The notes beneath the pieces are model-generated. The model had not been told where the DNA came from, searched no databases, and worked only from the letters and a program-made list of their open reading frames with translations. DNA of 64,000 nt from Phaseolus vulgaris (lineage: Eukaryota > Streptophyta > Magnoliopsida > Fabales > Fabaceae). Position numbers and translations under genes: made by a program. The stretch's first letter is position 1. Every line of letters starts with the position of its first letter. Below are positions 37,764 through 49,980 of the stretch, one piece after another. Location: NCBI RefSeq assembly GCF_000499845.2, contig NC_023759.2, positions 38,215,785 to 38,279,784 on the forward strand, given 5' to 3'.

Positions 37764-39673
37764 TCATCTTTGCGACTCATGTTCAGTATTAAGAAGTGGT
37801 GGTACTGGACTATCATAATTGTGTTCTGGTTGGTTGTCGTCAAGAGGATTATCATATTCGTGTGAATGAATTGTGGACTCATAATAATGCATCGATGATA
37901 CTGGACGAAATGTGGATGGTGGTGCCATTATGGAAGTGTCAAACATGTTTAATTGATTGAAAAACACATTTGGCTTCGATCGAGAAGTGGTGTAAGTGGA
38001 TGGAACTTGTTGGTACAAAAATTAGGAAAACATGTTGTGGTGATAGTTCATATATCTGAGTATTTCACTTGGTTGAGCAAAAGTTTGTTGTTGAGCATTT
38101 GAAGAAGATTCAGGTTGATAACTGTTTGGAACTCTAAATGAGGTTGTTTAGTCTTTTGTGGTGTTGTCGTACTGATGGAAAAAAATATTTTGTTAGTTCA
38201 TTTTAAATAAAAGTACAATAACATAGAAGAAATATGAAATGAACTTATATCATTGTCAAACGTAGATTCTAAAGACGTTATGTAGTGGATAGTATGTTCA
38301 ATGTACCATTGCATGTAAGTTGTATTATCATGCAAGTTAGTCTTTTTGTGGAACTGGATTCTTTCAAATACACGATTATGCTTGCCATTCTACATTGTTA
38401 TCCACCTTTCGTGATATTGTGGTCAATATTGATCAGTTTTTCCTCTCATGTCCTCTTTGTGCACCTGATCCAGGTTTAATGGGTTTGATGGAATATTTTG
38501 GAAAAACTTAATCTGCCACGTGAATCAATCAATTTCATGAAATTCAATTGTTGCAAAATCGATTATAGGAACAACCACCTAACTTACATGAGAAATATCA
38601 AAATTAGAGGACTAAGTTCATTGTGGTGATAAGGAATCCACAAGAACTGTCAAGAAATGTCATTATCATTAATAAGTGGTAAATTATGGTAAAATATATA
38701 AGTTTGTTGAATAGTGTGATGGAAAACCTATTTAGGATGAAGATGATCAAATATATTATGTAATTGAGTAACTGTAGTGGTGGTTGTGTTGATCCTTTGC
38801 ATTATCCGAGACCACCTTACATTAACAGTAATTATGTTAGACTTAAACACTATAATGCTTTAGAACCACAAAGTTTATATTTGAGTGCAAAGAAAAATTA
38901 AAATAATCTTTACGCAAGAGGGATAACAAGACTTGCAACAACATCTTCATCACTTAATGGCTTAATAGCCAGAGAAATACATGTAATACGGTTTCAAGTC
39001 CAACATTGCATAAGTAATATGCAGTCTCCAATATTGTCTTGGTTGAAATCAATTACGTGGTCTAGATCATGATACAGACATGTCAAAACAGTTAAGCCCC
39101 AACTGTAATTTGACACATAATTCAAGTCAGTCAATAATAAAAGATACATCAAATAGACTTTGTTGGTTGATGTATCAGGCATTAATAAATTTTTAACATT
39201 AATATGTGTGCTCGTGCATGTTGTGTTGTGACAACGTATAATCTAAAACTTCCTATAGAGAATTGTTTAACCAAGACAATTTGATTGAATTTCTTCTTAC
39301 CACCATTATGGGTGACACCAAACCTAATAGTTTTTTACATAGGGAAACCTAGTCACCATTAATCACACCACTGACAGGTTCTCCATCAATTGGAAGATCG
39401 AGTTGCACTGCCACATCTTTTAGTGTAGTTGTTTCCTGTCCTAGTAAGAGATTAAATGTGTGAGTTTTTGTTTTCCACATCTCCTTTAAAGTTGTGACCA
39501 AGTAGTGGTTAATCTCGATATGTGTAAAAGTCAATAACTGTTCAAATTTGACATATAATGAATACAAATTTGCACATGTTGGTCAAGTCGGTTGTGATGC
39601 TTGAGAACCTAAATAGAATGTCGTCCAGATCGAAAGTGTCTTTCATTGCCTTCCCATATTGTCTTACTGACAT
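37764..39673 (-). pseudogene. Plant mobile domain (PMD) protein relic
   Basis: The minus strand begins MSVRQYGKAMKDTFDLDDIL at 39673. In shifted frames it continues with EMWKTKTHTFNLLLGQETTT LKDVAVQLDLPIDGEPVSG (the PMD signature HTFxLxxGExTxTLxDVAxLLxLPxxG). It goes on to VYLMYLLLLTDLNYVSNYSW GLTVLTCLYHDL and finally a Pro/Tyr/His-rich tail from 38018 (MYQQVPSTYTTSRSKPNVFF). PMD genes of the MAIN/MAIL kind are silencing factors; many PMD copies belong to Mutator-like and other transposons. Stops and frameshifts are numerous. It lies head-to-head with a MULE relic 0.7 kb away, which suggests one composite element. Confidence 0.7.
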
Positions 39674-40429
39674 TTTTATTAGAGACGCAAGAGAGATATA
39701 TTGATGAGAATTGAAATAAAGGTGAAGTTATGCTTCTATATAAAGACTTCTAATATATAGAAATCGTGCCCATGATAAGAACTTCACTTGTGGTGAAGTC
39801 GTAGCACATGAAGACAACTTCACATGTGGTTAATTTCAAATGTGATGAACTTGTGATATGTCAACATGACTTCATATAATGATCCTTAAACAAAAACTTA
39901 TGAAACGAAAACTTAAATTACGACAATTGGTCAAAATTGAATACAATAATAAAAAAAATAATACAATAACAACTTTTCAACATTTAAATTTTTTAAAGTA
40001 CGTGCTCTAATTTAAAATGAAAGAAAAAATAAATTTTCTAATTGCACAATTTAAATGATGTTACAATAAGTCCTTACAAATTTCAATTTCTATATGTGTG
40101 AGATGTGCACAATTTTTGTATTCATGAGTTACAAGAAATGGTCATAAAACCTACTTCAATTCACTAAAGCAAATTTCAATTCAAGGAATCTCTACCCATA
40201 TCAATGAAAACAAAATAATTACCTAATCCAAAAGCAAATTTCAATCAATCAACCAAGATCACTGCCACATCCTCAAATGTTATATAACACCAATTCAATA
40301 CCATTCTATACACATATTTTTGAAGGAGTTCAACAACAACAACCATTGTTGGAATATTGAGAGAGTGAATCACATTCTTTGTTGAGAAAATTGCATAGGT
40401 ATATGTTTTTTCCAAGTTCTCATGTCGTA

Positions 40430-41583
40430 GGGGATGTTTGCCCGACATCGACATCCTCAACCCATCTATATCAGTCTAATAGTAGGGCGTGACAAAATAT
40501 TCAATATGACCTTTTTGAACACATGTGCTTCAATTCAAAAGAGTCTATTTTCAATGAGAATAAACAATTTCACATTAAGCAAGACTACAAATTTCTAGTT
40601 GTCGAATCAAAGACAAACAAATTGTAGTAAGATGCATCTAGTATGACAACGATTGCCAATGACTACTTCAAGCATCTTATAGAAAAATTCAACATAAATG
40701 GGAGATAAAGAAAATTGAAGCGCCTCACATGTGTTTTTCAACCGCTCTTTCCCAGGATTAGGTAATTTTGGATTCAAACCAAATTGCTTTAATTGTGGTC
40801 AATTCAATGAAGACAAATCCTTCCATCCTGATTAAAATTTTAATCGCAGAAATAAAAAAAATGTCATGATTATTCTATCACATATAGAGAAGTCTGGAGT
40901 GAAAAATAAAAGAATCTTGCAATGGTACTCAATGATTGGGAGGAATCATATATCATATACCAAGATGGTTAGAAGCTATACAACAAAGTATTTTAGGCAA
41001 AATTGTACAATATGGTACTCGTTCGTATATTGTTAACAGTGTCCAAGACAACTTGTGTTACACCTTAGAACGCATGTTTTGGCCTCTCAAACCTTGCATA
41101 AACGAGTTTAATTATTGCAAGCCCATAATACAAGTTGATGAGACATTTTAGATTGGAAATAGAAACTCCCATCTCTAATGTCGACCTATGTCATTCACAC
41201 TCAAATTAAGTGAATGGTGGTGTGGTGGTAGGGAGTTTCAAGCTCTCTACTTGCCTTGTCCTCATATTATCATTGTTTGTATTATCATTTGCAACTAATG
41301 ACATTTGTTGATCTAATTTACAGTCTTCGCTATAATTACAAAGTTTATGAATCCAATTGCATCCAATGCAAAATGAAGATTATTGGTATGCTTATATAAA
41401 ACAAAATTTCATTATCGATCCTCACATGAGACATACAAAATTTGAAAGAACAATAACTACACATATTCATGATGAAATAAATCAGCGTGTTCCAAACAAA
41501 AAAAATGCTCTTATCATCAGACTGAAGATCATAATAAAAGCAATTATCCATATCAACAATAAAATATTGTGTCACTTGTAACA
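40430..41583 (+). pseudogene. Mutator-like (MULE/MuDR) transposase relic with internal deletion
   Basis: In changing frames the plus strand shows an N-terminal MuDR-type part (FNENKQFHIKQDYKFLVVES), a remnant TALSQD, then RWLEAIQQSILGKIVQYGTR and LKPCINEFNYCKPIIQVDET F (about 40960-41150). The next segment is LKLSEWWCGGREFQALYLPC PH, the SWIM zinc finger that normally follows the DDE domain. After it come PMQNEDYWYAYIKQNFIIDP HMR and, in another frame, a degraded zinc knuckle CSYHQTEDHNKSN before a stop near 41580. The catalytic middle between VDETF and the SWIM finger is missing. I did not find terminal inverted repeats. Confidence 0.75.
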
Positions 41584-42447
41584 TTTATGTAGCCACTTTA
41601 ATTCCATATCATCACTCAACCTAACATTCTTATTTCTTTTACTTAGACTTTTTCTTTTCAACAACATATTTCTTACATGTAGTTTAAGTACATTAAATTG
41701 CCTATTCATCTAACATACATAAAATAAATTGATTCAAAATTTCATTTCAAAATTAAATCAATCATGCCAAATTTTAAAGTCATGATTTATCAAATATTAA
41801 TTAATACAATTCAACACTTTATCATATATATCACCTTAATCCTAAATAAATATAACATTATTTTAAATATTTTCATAAAAAAAGCACTTTCTGATAAACA
41901 AAAATTAACAAGTCATATATTTTCTGTTGTTTTTGTTTAATATTGAAATCATGTTACTATGCACCACTTCAATTAAATTTTAATCCAACTTTTAATTAAA
42001 GTTCTGCCTACCACGATTTCCCTTACAAAATTTTGAATCAATGTTGTTCTTCACGACTTTGTGCTGAGACTTCTTTCAAACAAAGTGGTACCATCATCAA
42101 AGTTGTAAATATTTTTTTTTTCTGTAGATTCTGATAATGAACAAACGAAAGTGAATATTTTGGTGAAAAAGAAATACAGATTTAATACTGCTTTGTATTT
42201 CTTGACTATTGAACAAAGCAGGAAAAGTGTAAGAGAAAAAAAGGCATTACATAACGAGAAAAATGCAAAATCCAGTAGCTGCAGCAACCACGGAAGCTCT
42301 CCTTACACTGCTCGCTCTCAGTGTTTGTACCTCAATGAAAAATTCCGTGCCGCAAAATTACAAAAGAAATACGAGTACTAATCTTCCAGTACAAATGCAT
42401 TTAAATGTGATTTTCGAATTTTACCAATAGACACTGTTCAGAGGAAG
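41584..42447. other. Intergenic DNA upstream of TBCCD1-B
   Basis: AT-rich, with small ORFs on both strands (42051-42287, 42151-42381) that resemble nothing known. It probably contains the distal promoter of copy B. Confidence 0.5.
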
Positions 42448-42470
42448 CCAATCATAATGCGCCACGTAAC
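42448..42470 (+). promoter_or_regulatory. Conserved proximal promoter block of TBCCD1 copy B
   Basis: CCAAT is followed by GCGCCACGTAAC, matching the copy A block at 25183-25205 in order and in distance from the start codon. Between it and the ATG both genes also share the CCCGCATCTCTCTC and CAAAGATCTGCAACTC segments plus a CT-rich tract. Confidence 0.45.
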
Positions 42471-42510
42471 CTCACGACCTTGAGGTAAACCCCACTAGAA
42501 CGCTCCCGCA

Positions 42511-42543
<33 letters not shown>

Positions 42544-42600
42544 TGTGCCCGAATCAAAGATCTGCAACTCTTTCTCTCTCTCTCACTGTCTCGTTTTCCC

Positions 42601-42627
42601 ATGTTTTTTCTCTCTGCCGTGCCATGA
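42601..42627 (+). other. Upstream ORF overlapping the TBCCD1-B start (8 codons)
   Basis: ATG at 42601 encodes MFFLSAVP and stops at TGA 42625-42627, overlapping the main ATG at 42624 as ATGA. It preserves length, overlap and most residues of the copy A uORF (MNFLSALP). Confidence 0.55.
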
Positions 42628-45600
42628 CGGAACCAACGGAGCCATCCACCTCATCTTCATTGGCGAGGGACCCATGCACTGTGATTCACCCAAGGCGCGA
42701 GCCCTTCGAGCACGGTCTCTTGCCAATCCCACGACTTATCTTCTCCGACCCCGCGCAAACCCTAATTCCGTTGAAGCAGAAGCTTCTACAGTTATCCTCA
42801 AACCAGCGAGTCGACTCGGTGGCCATCTCCGACTCACTTCAGATCTCCATTGAGCACGCCAAGCTCGTCCTCGATACCCTCGCCTCGATTCTGCACTCCG
42901 ACTCTGAACCTCTCACCGTCGCAAAGTTCGGCGAAATCGATTCCGTTGGCGTCGACGTGCATGATCTGGTATTGTTCCTCTACATTCAATCCTACAAGAG
43001 AATCCTCCCGCGGACGCACAAGGACTCCGTCGCCGTCGCCGATGTCTGGCCTTCTACTTCTGCCTTCGATGGCTTCTTGTCCGCTCTCTCGCCGCTTCAG
43101 GTGAATTTATCGTTTCAATTCTCTGTGACGTAATTTGATGTTCTTTAGCGCTATTAGGCATGGAGGTGCTGTTCTGGACCAATTCATTGCTGAATTCCTG
43201 TAATAGTTCATTAATTTCATATTTGAAACTTTGGATTTATAGCTGGTATCTGGTACTTTTTTGTTCATTATGATTCTATTTTATTGACTTCTTCATTAAG
43301 CTGCTGACTATTTCGTTTTGCGTGATTCTTTTGTTGATTAAATACTAAAAGCTAGAAAGTGTTGATTCTGATGGTGAATGTTTTGCAGCTGGTACGCAGC
43401 AACAGTCGGCGGTTTATGCCTTCTCAGGCTGATATAGAGGCACATCAGTTGTCGTATCTGCAAAAACACTTGGCTAACATAATGTCTCTTCTAGCAGAGC
43501 CTGTAGAGGGAGAAGGCGAAGAGTCTCTGGTTTGTTAATTTACTGTATGCTGCCTTTGTTGCTGATTTTAGCCGCAGTTCATTATTTCTTACATTCCCAA
43601 TACAAGACTTGGCATATGGGATCCATTCTTGTTGAGGTTGCGTACTGTCCTGAAAGTCACCAAGTTCAGTGTCATGGAAGTTATTTTGCATCATTGGTTG
43701 TATGTATTTTTCACATACAGCTGTTGCTCCTAAAGCGTTGGCTCCGGTTAAATGATGTTTTTTGCTTTTCGCTTAATCATATTGGTCTTTCTGTACTCAT
43801 TTTCCATGTATTTTATCCAAACTCAATGTGCTTACAGTTAGACATCTGCTGTTAAGAATTTTGGTGCAGATAGATACCCTTTTATATCCCCTTACAGTAC
43901 GATTGCAAGTTTATACTCTGATTTTATGACGTTTCACTAGCTTTGCAGTGTGGAGAGCAAAAACATGATTCTTTTTATTGTATGTCTCATTCTGATTCTA
44001 ATTTGATTTAATTGTGGCCATGGTGGTTTACATGTAAAAGTAAGAATATTATGCAATTGCTACTACATTTGGTCAAAATTCTTGTGTATAATGCATGTTA
44101 TTTTTGTGATTCAAACACAATTTATCAGCGATCTATTTGTCTGTAAGAATGAGGCTGGGGTTGTGATCTGCTGTGAGAGCTTTGGTTCAGTGAGTTATGA
44201 ATGTGCTGACAATATACGCTAATAATCAGTGAAAATTGATTTATGCATGCCTAGAGAGAGTAACATGACCAAACTGTTTTTTATTTTACGGACAAGTAGC
44301 CTTTTCTTTTGATTTTGGGGGATAAAAAAGGCAAGTGGCTTGTTGGCCATTTCTTTGTCCTTATATGGTATTAATTTGAGAATATATTCTTTCTTCTCCT
44401 CAGAGGCTTCACATACCAGTATATCATATAGTTAATCATACTACGACCTTTTCATTTGGGGAATAGTATATTGAGTCATCTGTGGACTTCCTTTTTAAAG
44501 TCTACTGAATTAAACTTTAACACAGCGAGGCTTATTACAATTGTAAAGGTTACTGCCTCAAATCCTGGAAATAGTTTCTCTGCAATGCATTCTGAAATAA
44601 TGTTGCCTATACCTTCTAGATTCCGTTTGTTTGGAGCCTTACAGACTGTCACCCTTTTATTAGTGAGCTCGACTTTGTAGGCTAATAGCATTTGTTTACT
44701 ATGATAGCAAAGTATGAGGAATTTTGTGAAAGATTTATGTTTCCATAGATTAAAATTTACATTTTTTTTTCTTTTAGTTCTTACTTCTATTATTGTCTTG
44801 CTTATTTGATAGGTTTTAACAATGGATAGATTCGAGCATCTCGGGTTTCTATTTCAGTTTGGTGATAAGGGATTGGAAGGAAATTCTTTTAGTCAATGTT
44901 CTCCTTTTTTTGCCAACTCAGACCCTGACATGCCTGCTGTTCCTGTTCCTGCTGCACAAGTTCATGATTGGCTTCTGCAGAATATAGTGGCTACTTTGGA
45001 ATATATTTCTGAACGAACTTCTTCTAAGGAAAATGGCCCATCTAGTGCCTCTGATCAGGATGTTGCCATGACTGATGCAAGCACTGTGTCAGTTAAGGTC
45101 TCAACAAGTACTAGAGGTGCAAGTTTCATTGAAGGGATCTCTAAATCATCATATACGAAGCTTGCATCTGACATTAAAGGTTCTTCTGTCAAGGTTTGTC
45201 TTACACTTCTTTTCACATGTTTGTTTTTTAAGTATTATTTTGCTTGTAATTTGATTTTAATTTTTGATATATCATTGAAGCTATTGATCTTAAGTAATAT
45301 TTCAACTCTTCATTTTTGTGTGTGTATATAACGACTAATAAGTGCAATGACTTCCCATATAAACATATTATTCTGAATGAATAGCTATTTAGCTCTTAAT
45401 ATTCTTACTTGATGTAATAAAATGACTGATGCTTGATTTTGGGTATGGTTAAGAACTTCAGTTATAACTTTCTGTCTAAAAGTTTGAAATTTGGAACTGC
45501 TAGTCTGATTAATATCTGAACATTATGCACGTAAAATTTTTGGAATTACTAGTGTTGGACATCTTTGTTCTCATATTCTGTGTGGATCTGGTTGTTAATA

Positions 45601-48600
45601 TGCATTAAATACCTGTACCATCTTTTCTAATTGTTGCACTGGTTTTACAGTAGAAGAAAGTGAAGGAAAAATCAGTAGTGGCAGGCTGAGTAGTTAGTTA
45701 GAGGGGATCAATTAGATAAATAAGGGGAAGAAGAGGAGAACTTTAAAGAAGCCATTTAAAGAAGTTGAAAGTTTGTAAGGAAAGAGAAACCTTAAAGTTA
45801 TTTTCCTCGTATCCTCAGTTCAATAAAATTGTCCATTTCCTTTGTTTCTATAAAGTTTCATTTTTCTTTTCGGGTTCTTAAAATTATACAGTTGAATTTT
45901 GACAAAGAAAATTTTCAAAGTCCTTGATTGTAGGTCAAATGTTGCCCTACACTGAAAAGCTTTAAAGTGAGACATTTTTAATTTTTCATCATTTGTTCTA
46001 CTGAAATGCCTATAAACCTTTATATGCCTATTGATATTGGTAATATAAACTTATTTGAAAAAACGGGATAAGATAATCAATGCTTGCTGATCAGTTTGTA
46101 TTGGTTTTGATTGTTAGTTCAGGATGCGTTAAAATTTGAACATCCCTAATGACAGTTTAAGCTTTTTTGAGACAATTTTCCTTGAAAAGAAATGTCTAGC
46201 TAGCTAGATAGCTGATATTTGAAGTTTAGGTTGAGTGCTTGTGTTAAACATATTTTTTGCTCTAACTCAGTTTGCTTATGCATATTACTTCATATAGTTT
46301 TGGAAACTGAGATCTTGAATTTTTCACTATGGGCATGCTTGTAAAAATTATGTCTGGTCATTACAGGTTCTTAATTGCCACGAGTCTTCCATCTACATCC
46401 TAGCACCATTGAGATATGCCACTGTTTATGGATGTTCAGATGCAACAATAGTTATTGGAGCAGTTGGCAAGGTAACAACTAGTTGCTTTGTGCCTGCTTT
46501 TAGAAGGAACATAATGATTCTATGCATCTAGAAGAAACAATTGGGAATGTGTTTTTCTACTGGAATATTGGAAGCAATATTATCTTGTCATTCTAAATGG
46601 TATGGTGACATACATGTTACACGATAGATGATACTAATATGATAACTGTGAAGTGGGCGTGCCTTGAACTGAATGATATTTCCTTAGGATTATAAGTCCT
46701 AGTAGACTAGGGAAATGGAATTGGTTCTTTCTCTTAAGAGCCAATTTGGATAAACCTCCCAATAAAGTACTTAAAGGAGAAGAAAATAATATGAATCATA
46801 GTAAAATAAAATAAATCAAACTTATCCTATGAGTTAACCTTTATATAAGCTCTCATATAGGACTGTTAAATTTTTTTTGAACTGAACTAAATTGATACTA
46901 AACTGAGCTGCATAAATAAATTTGTATTAATATGAAAATAAAATTGAACTAAATGCTATTTTAATTTAGTTTTTATAAACTGAATTGTTCTTAAATATAA
47001 CTGCTTGAACCGAACTATAACTATAATTGATTCTTTTTACCTATTCAGTTTGTTTATTTTCTTTACCTTCAAGTGTTTTGTAGAAAAGGTATCTTTCTTT
47101 CCAATGTGAGTTTGAATATCATCAATTCCCAAGGAATACTATAACCAACATATTGTTAAGGTTATTTTAGCTAATATAACAGAAAAGATAAAGTGAAAAG
47201 ATGGAAAGGTGGCATTAAATCAGAAAGATTAAATGTGGGAAAGTCTAGACTTCAACTTTGTTGAGTGAGTGGATGATTATTGTTGCCTAAACTTATTTAA
47301 ATGGAAAGTTTCTTTTGTCACTGTTTCTTCATTACATGAAATATGCGAGGAGTATTTTTCTCATTTGGCTTCACTTCTGTGAATCCGTGCTTGGTAAAGC
47401 ACTTCCAGGTATATGAGAAGAAGTGTGAGATAGTGATTAATGATGTTTGCCTGCTCTTATGTATGCACATTAATCTGATTTTCAAGCATCGCATAAACCT
47501 TTCAGTGAAGTACTTTCAATTGAATTTGTACTTCAAAAGAGGCAATGACATTATTTAGTTTTGTTAAATGCATGTGAGCTGTCTATGTTTGGAAAGACTT
47601 GGTAACTTAGAAACATTTTACTGATCTTAAGCTTAGCATAGCTGGCACTTAATAGCAGGAAGGAAGTTGATCTCCACCATTTTTTACTTGACAGGCTGTG
47701 AGAGTAGAACACTGTGAACGTGTTCATGTAATTGTAGCAGCAAAACGTATTTGTATTGCTAATTGCCGTGAATGTATTTTCTTTTTGGGGGTGAATCAGC
47801 AACCACTTATGCTTGGTGATAACCATAAGCTGCAGGTGCGCTTCTTATTTTCTTTTGCACTATTTATGAAGCTGATGCTTTGCCATTTTGTGTTTGTCAC
47901 ATTTGAATGCAACTTTAAAATTTTGGAATATTGTTTAGGTCTCATTTGGGAGGGAGGCAACTATATGAAGTACAAAACGATTTGATTTTTATATATCATA
48001 TGTAGCTTATCTGACTATAACCGAACACCCCAAAAAACTCATAATTCTTGGTTATAGAGAGATTATAGTTATAATTTATACTAGTGTTTTAATTTTTAAA
48101 TTATATTTACTCGGGAAACACAGTCTCTGACCAATATGTTATTTATAAGGTGTTAGTTAAAGCAGAGAAATAGATGAGAAGGTTAGTGATTAAGCTTTAA
48201 GTAATGAAATGGATAGTTTTATAAAAGTCTTCCAAGATTAGTATATTTGATTCTTTGCAAGAGAAAGCCTTGGAGTTTATCTTCAAAATCTGTTAGCATA
48301 TTTCTTTACCATTATTTTAGAATACAAAAGTGTGGTTTTGGGTTTAAAAAAAAAGGTTATTTGGTCCATTATGAAAGGTCTACTTTTTCTGCTCACACTT
48401 CTGCTTCTTCTAGTTGTACTAGCTTCTTATAATTTATCCTCACTCTACTCCCCTGGATTGCATGAGAACTTCCTTTCATTATTAACAGGTGGCTCCCTAT
48501 AATACTTTTTACTCCCAACTGGAGGAGCATATGAATGAAGTTGGAATTGTTCCTACAGTGAACCGATGGAATGAACCTCTCGCATTTGGAATGGTTGATC

Positions 48601-49980
48601 CACATGATTCATTGTCTCACCCAGCAGGTGTCTCTGATGTTCAAGCTGAGTCTGCTACCCAGGTGGACCCAGATCAGTTCACTAATTTTGTGGTAAGGAT
48701 GTTATTTTTACACTGACTTTTAGGGAAAATTAAGATTTTTATTTTTAAATTGAGTCACATTTAATGGATTTCAATACTTGTCTGGTATCTTGTTTCCGAT
48801 CTTTTTTGGCATGAAGAATCTTCAAGGTTCATATTTATTTCTTCCTTATTTAGTCATATTTGTTTTTGGTCCATGCTATTGGCACACAGATTCCGAGCTG
48901 GCTTGGAGGAGACTCTACTGGGACTACAGAAGGCAATCCATTCTCGCTACCAGATGCTTACATGGCATCTCAGCATAAAAATGTATGTGCAGTGTCAATT
49001 GACTAATATATTATTGATAGGATTTCCAAACTTATAGCAATCAAATTGTAAAGTGCTGTATTTTAAGTGAAATATGTTCTCATTTTAATGAAGTTGTATC
49101 TTCTCTGCAGCACAAAAATTTAGGGGAGTTAAGGCAACTCATACGGGAAGCATCTTTAGAAGAAAGTCGCAAACGAGAATTGTCATCTGCACTCCATGTG
49201 TACTTCAAGGACTGGTTATATGGTAATCGTCTGTCTTTTTTATGTTGTGTTTTATTTCAGCACATGTGACTTTTACCTTTATAATGAACACTGTCTTCCC
49301 ATTTAAGCAATTTTTTTTTTATGTCCTCGAAGTTGAAACTTGGACTAGTTCTCTACCAAGTTTATGATTTCTCTGGTAATTGTTGTGGAGATTTCGCTGG
49401 TACGTTTTATTGTGGAACCTTATACAAATAACCACTAAATTAAATAGTGAGTTTCATTCATTAGTCACGGAACATTCAATATTACTGCAATTGGGCTGTG
49501 GTACCACAGAATTTTCCATTTTCTTAATATTGCATTGGCCGTTTGGTCTGTCTTCCTGTGCCTTGGACGAAACACAATTTAACGGCACCTATAAGTAACG
49601 TGGTTTTTAATGGATTTGATTTTTCTCTTTCTGAAGTAATGCCTGCATCCATTTATGCAGATCCAGCAATAATCACCATCCCTGATTTAATGATTTAAGC
49701 ATACATGCATTCATGTTTATAGGTTTCAGATATTCTGTACAGAATATTTTCTCGACTCTAGTTGCTGATAGGAGATAGTTTATGATTATGATTTATGATT
49801 TAAGTAGTCCTAAATTTGTCTGTCAGAAGGCAATTGATGTGATAAAGTTTGGTACAGAGCTGCCTGCCTAAATTCTAATTATTGGCAAAAGGCAGCTACG
49901 CAGATAATGCTAATAATTTGTTTTCTGTTGTGGCAGCTTCTGGAAACATTCGTCAGCTTTATTGTCTACAAGGCGATTGA
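42624..49980 (+). CDS. TBCCD1: TBCC-domain-containing protein 1, copy B (9 exons, 565 aa)
   Basis: Exons: 42624-43100, 43389-43529, 44813-45193, 46367-46471, 47695-47835, 48489-48692, 48890-48982, 49111-49222, 49937-49980. All are GT-AG, and the joined frame is open for 565 codons. Intron positions and phases match copy A exactly; exon lengths are identical except exon 3, one codon shorter. By my count exon 1 differs from copy A at about 18 of 159 residues, mostly conservative, and exon 4 at 2 of 35. The TBCC/CARP domain is complete (YGCSDATIVIGAVGKAVRVE, CRECIFFLGVNQQPLMLGDN). Copy B keeps Arg in AAKRICIANC where copy A has His. Introns are shorter than in copy A apart from 7 and 8. Nothing suggests a pseudogene. 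Confidence 0.93.

Noticed and set aside
42543..42623. N-terminal extension of TBCCD1-B by about 27 codons in frame
   Set aside because: The extension has no ATG (it would need TTG), consists of translated CT-rich leader, and copy A has no equivalent. The start at 42624 matches copy A and the family N-terminus.
42624..49980. Copy B as a processed or decayed pseudogene
   Set aside because: All eight introns are present with GT-AG ends, the joined frame is open to the same C-terminus, and differences from copy A are mostly conservative.
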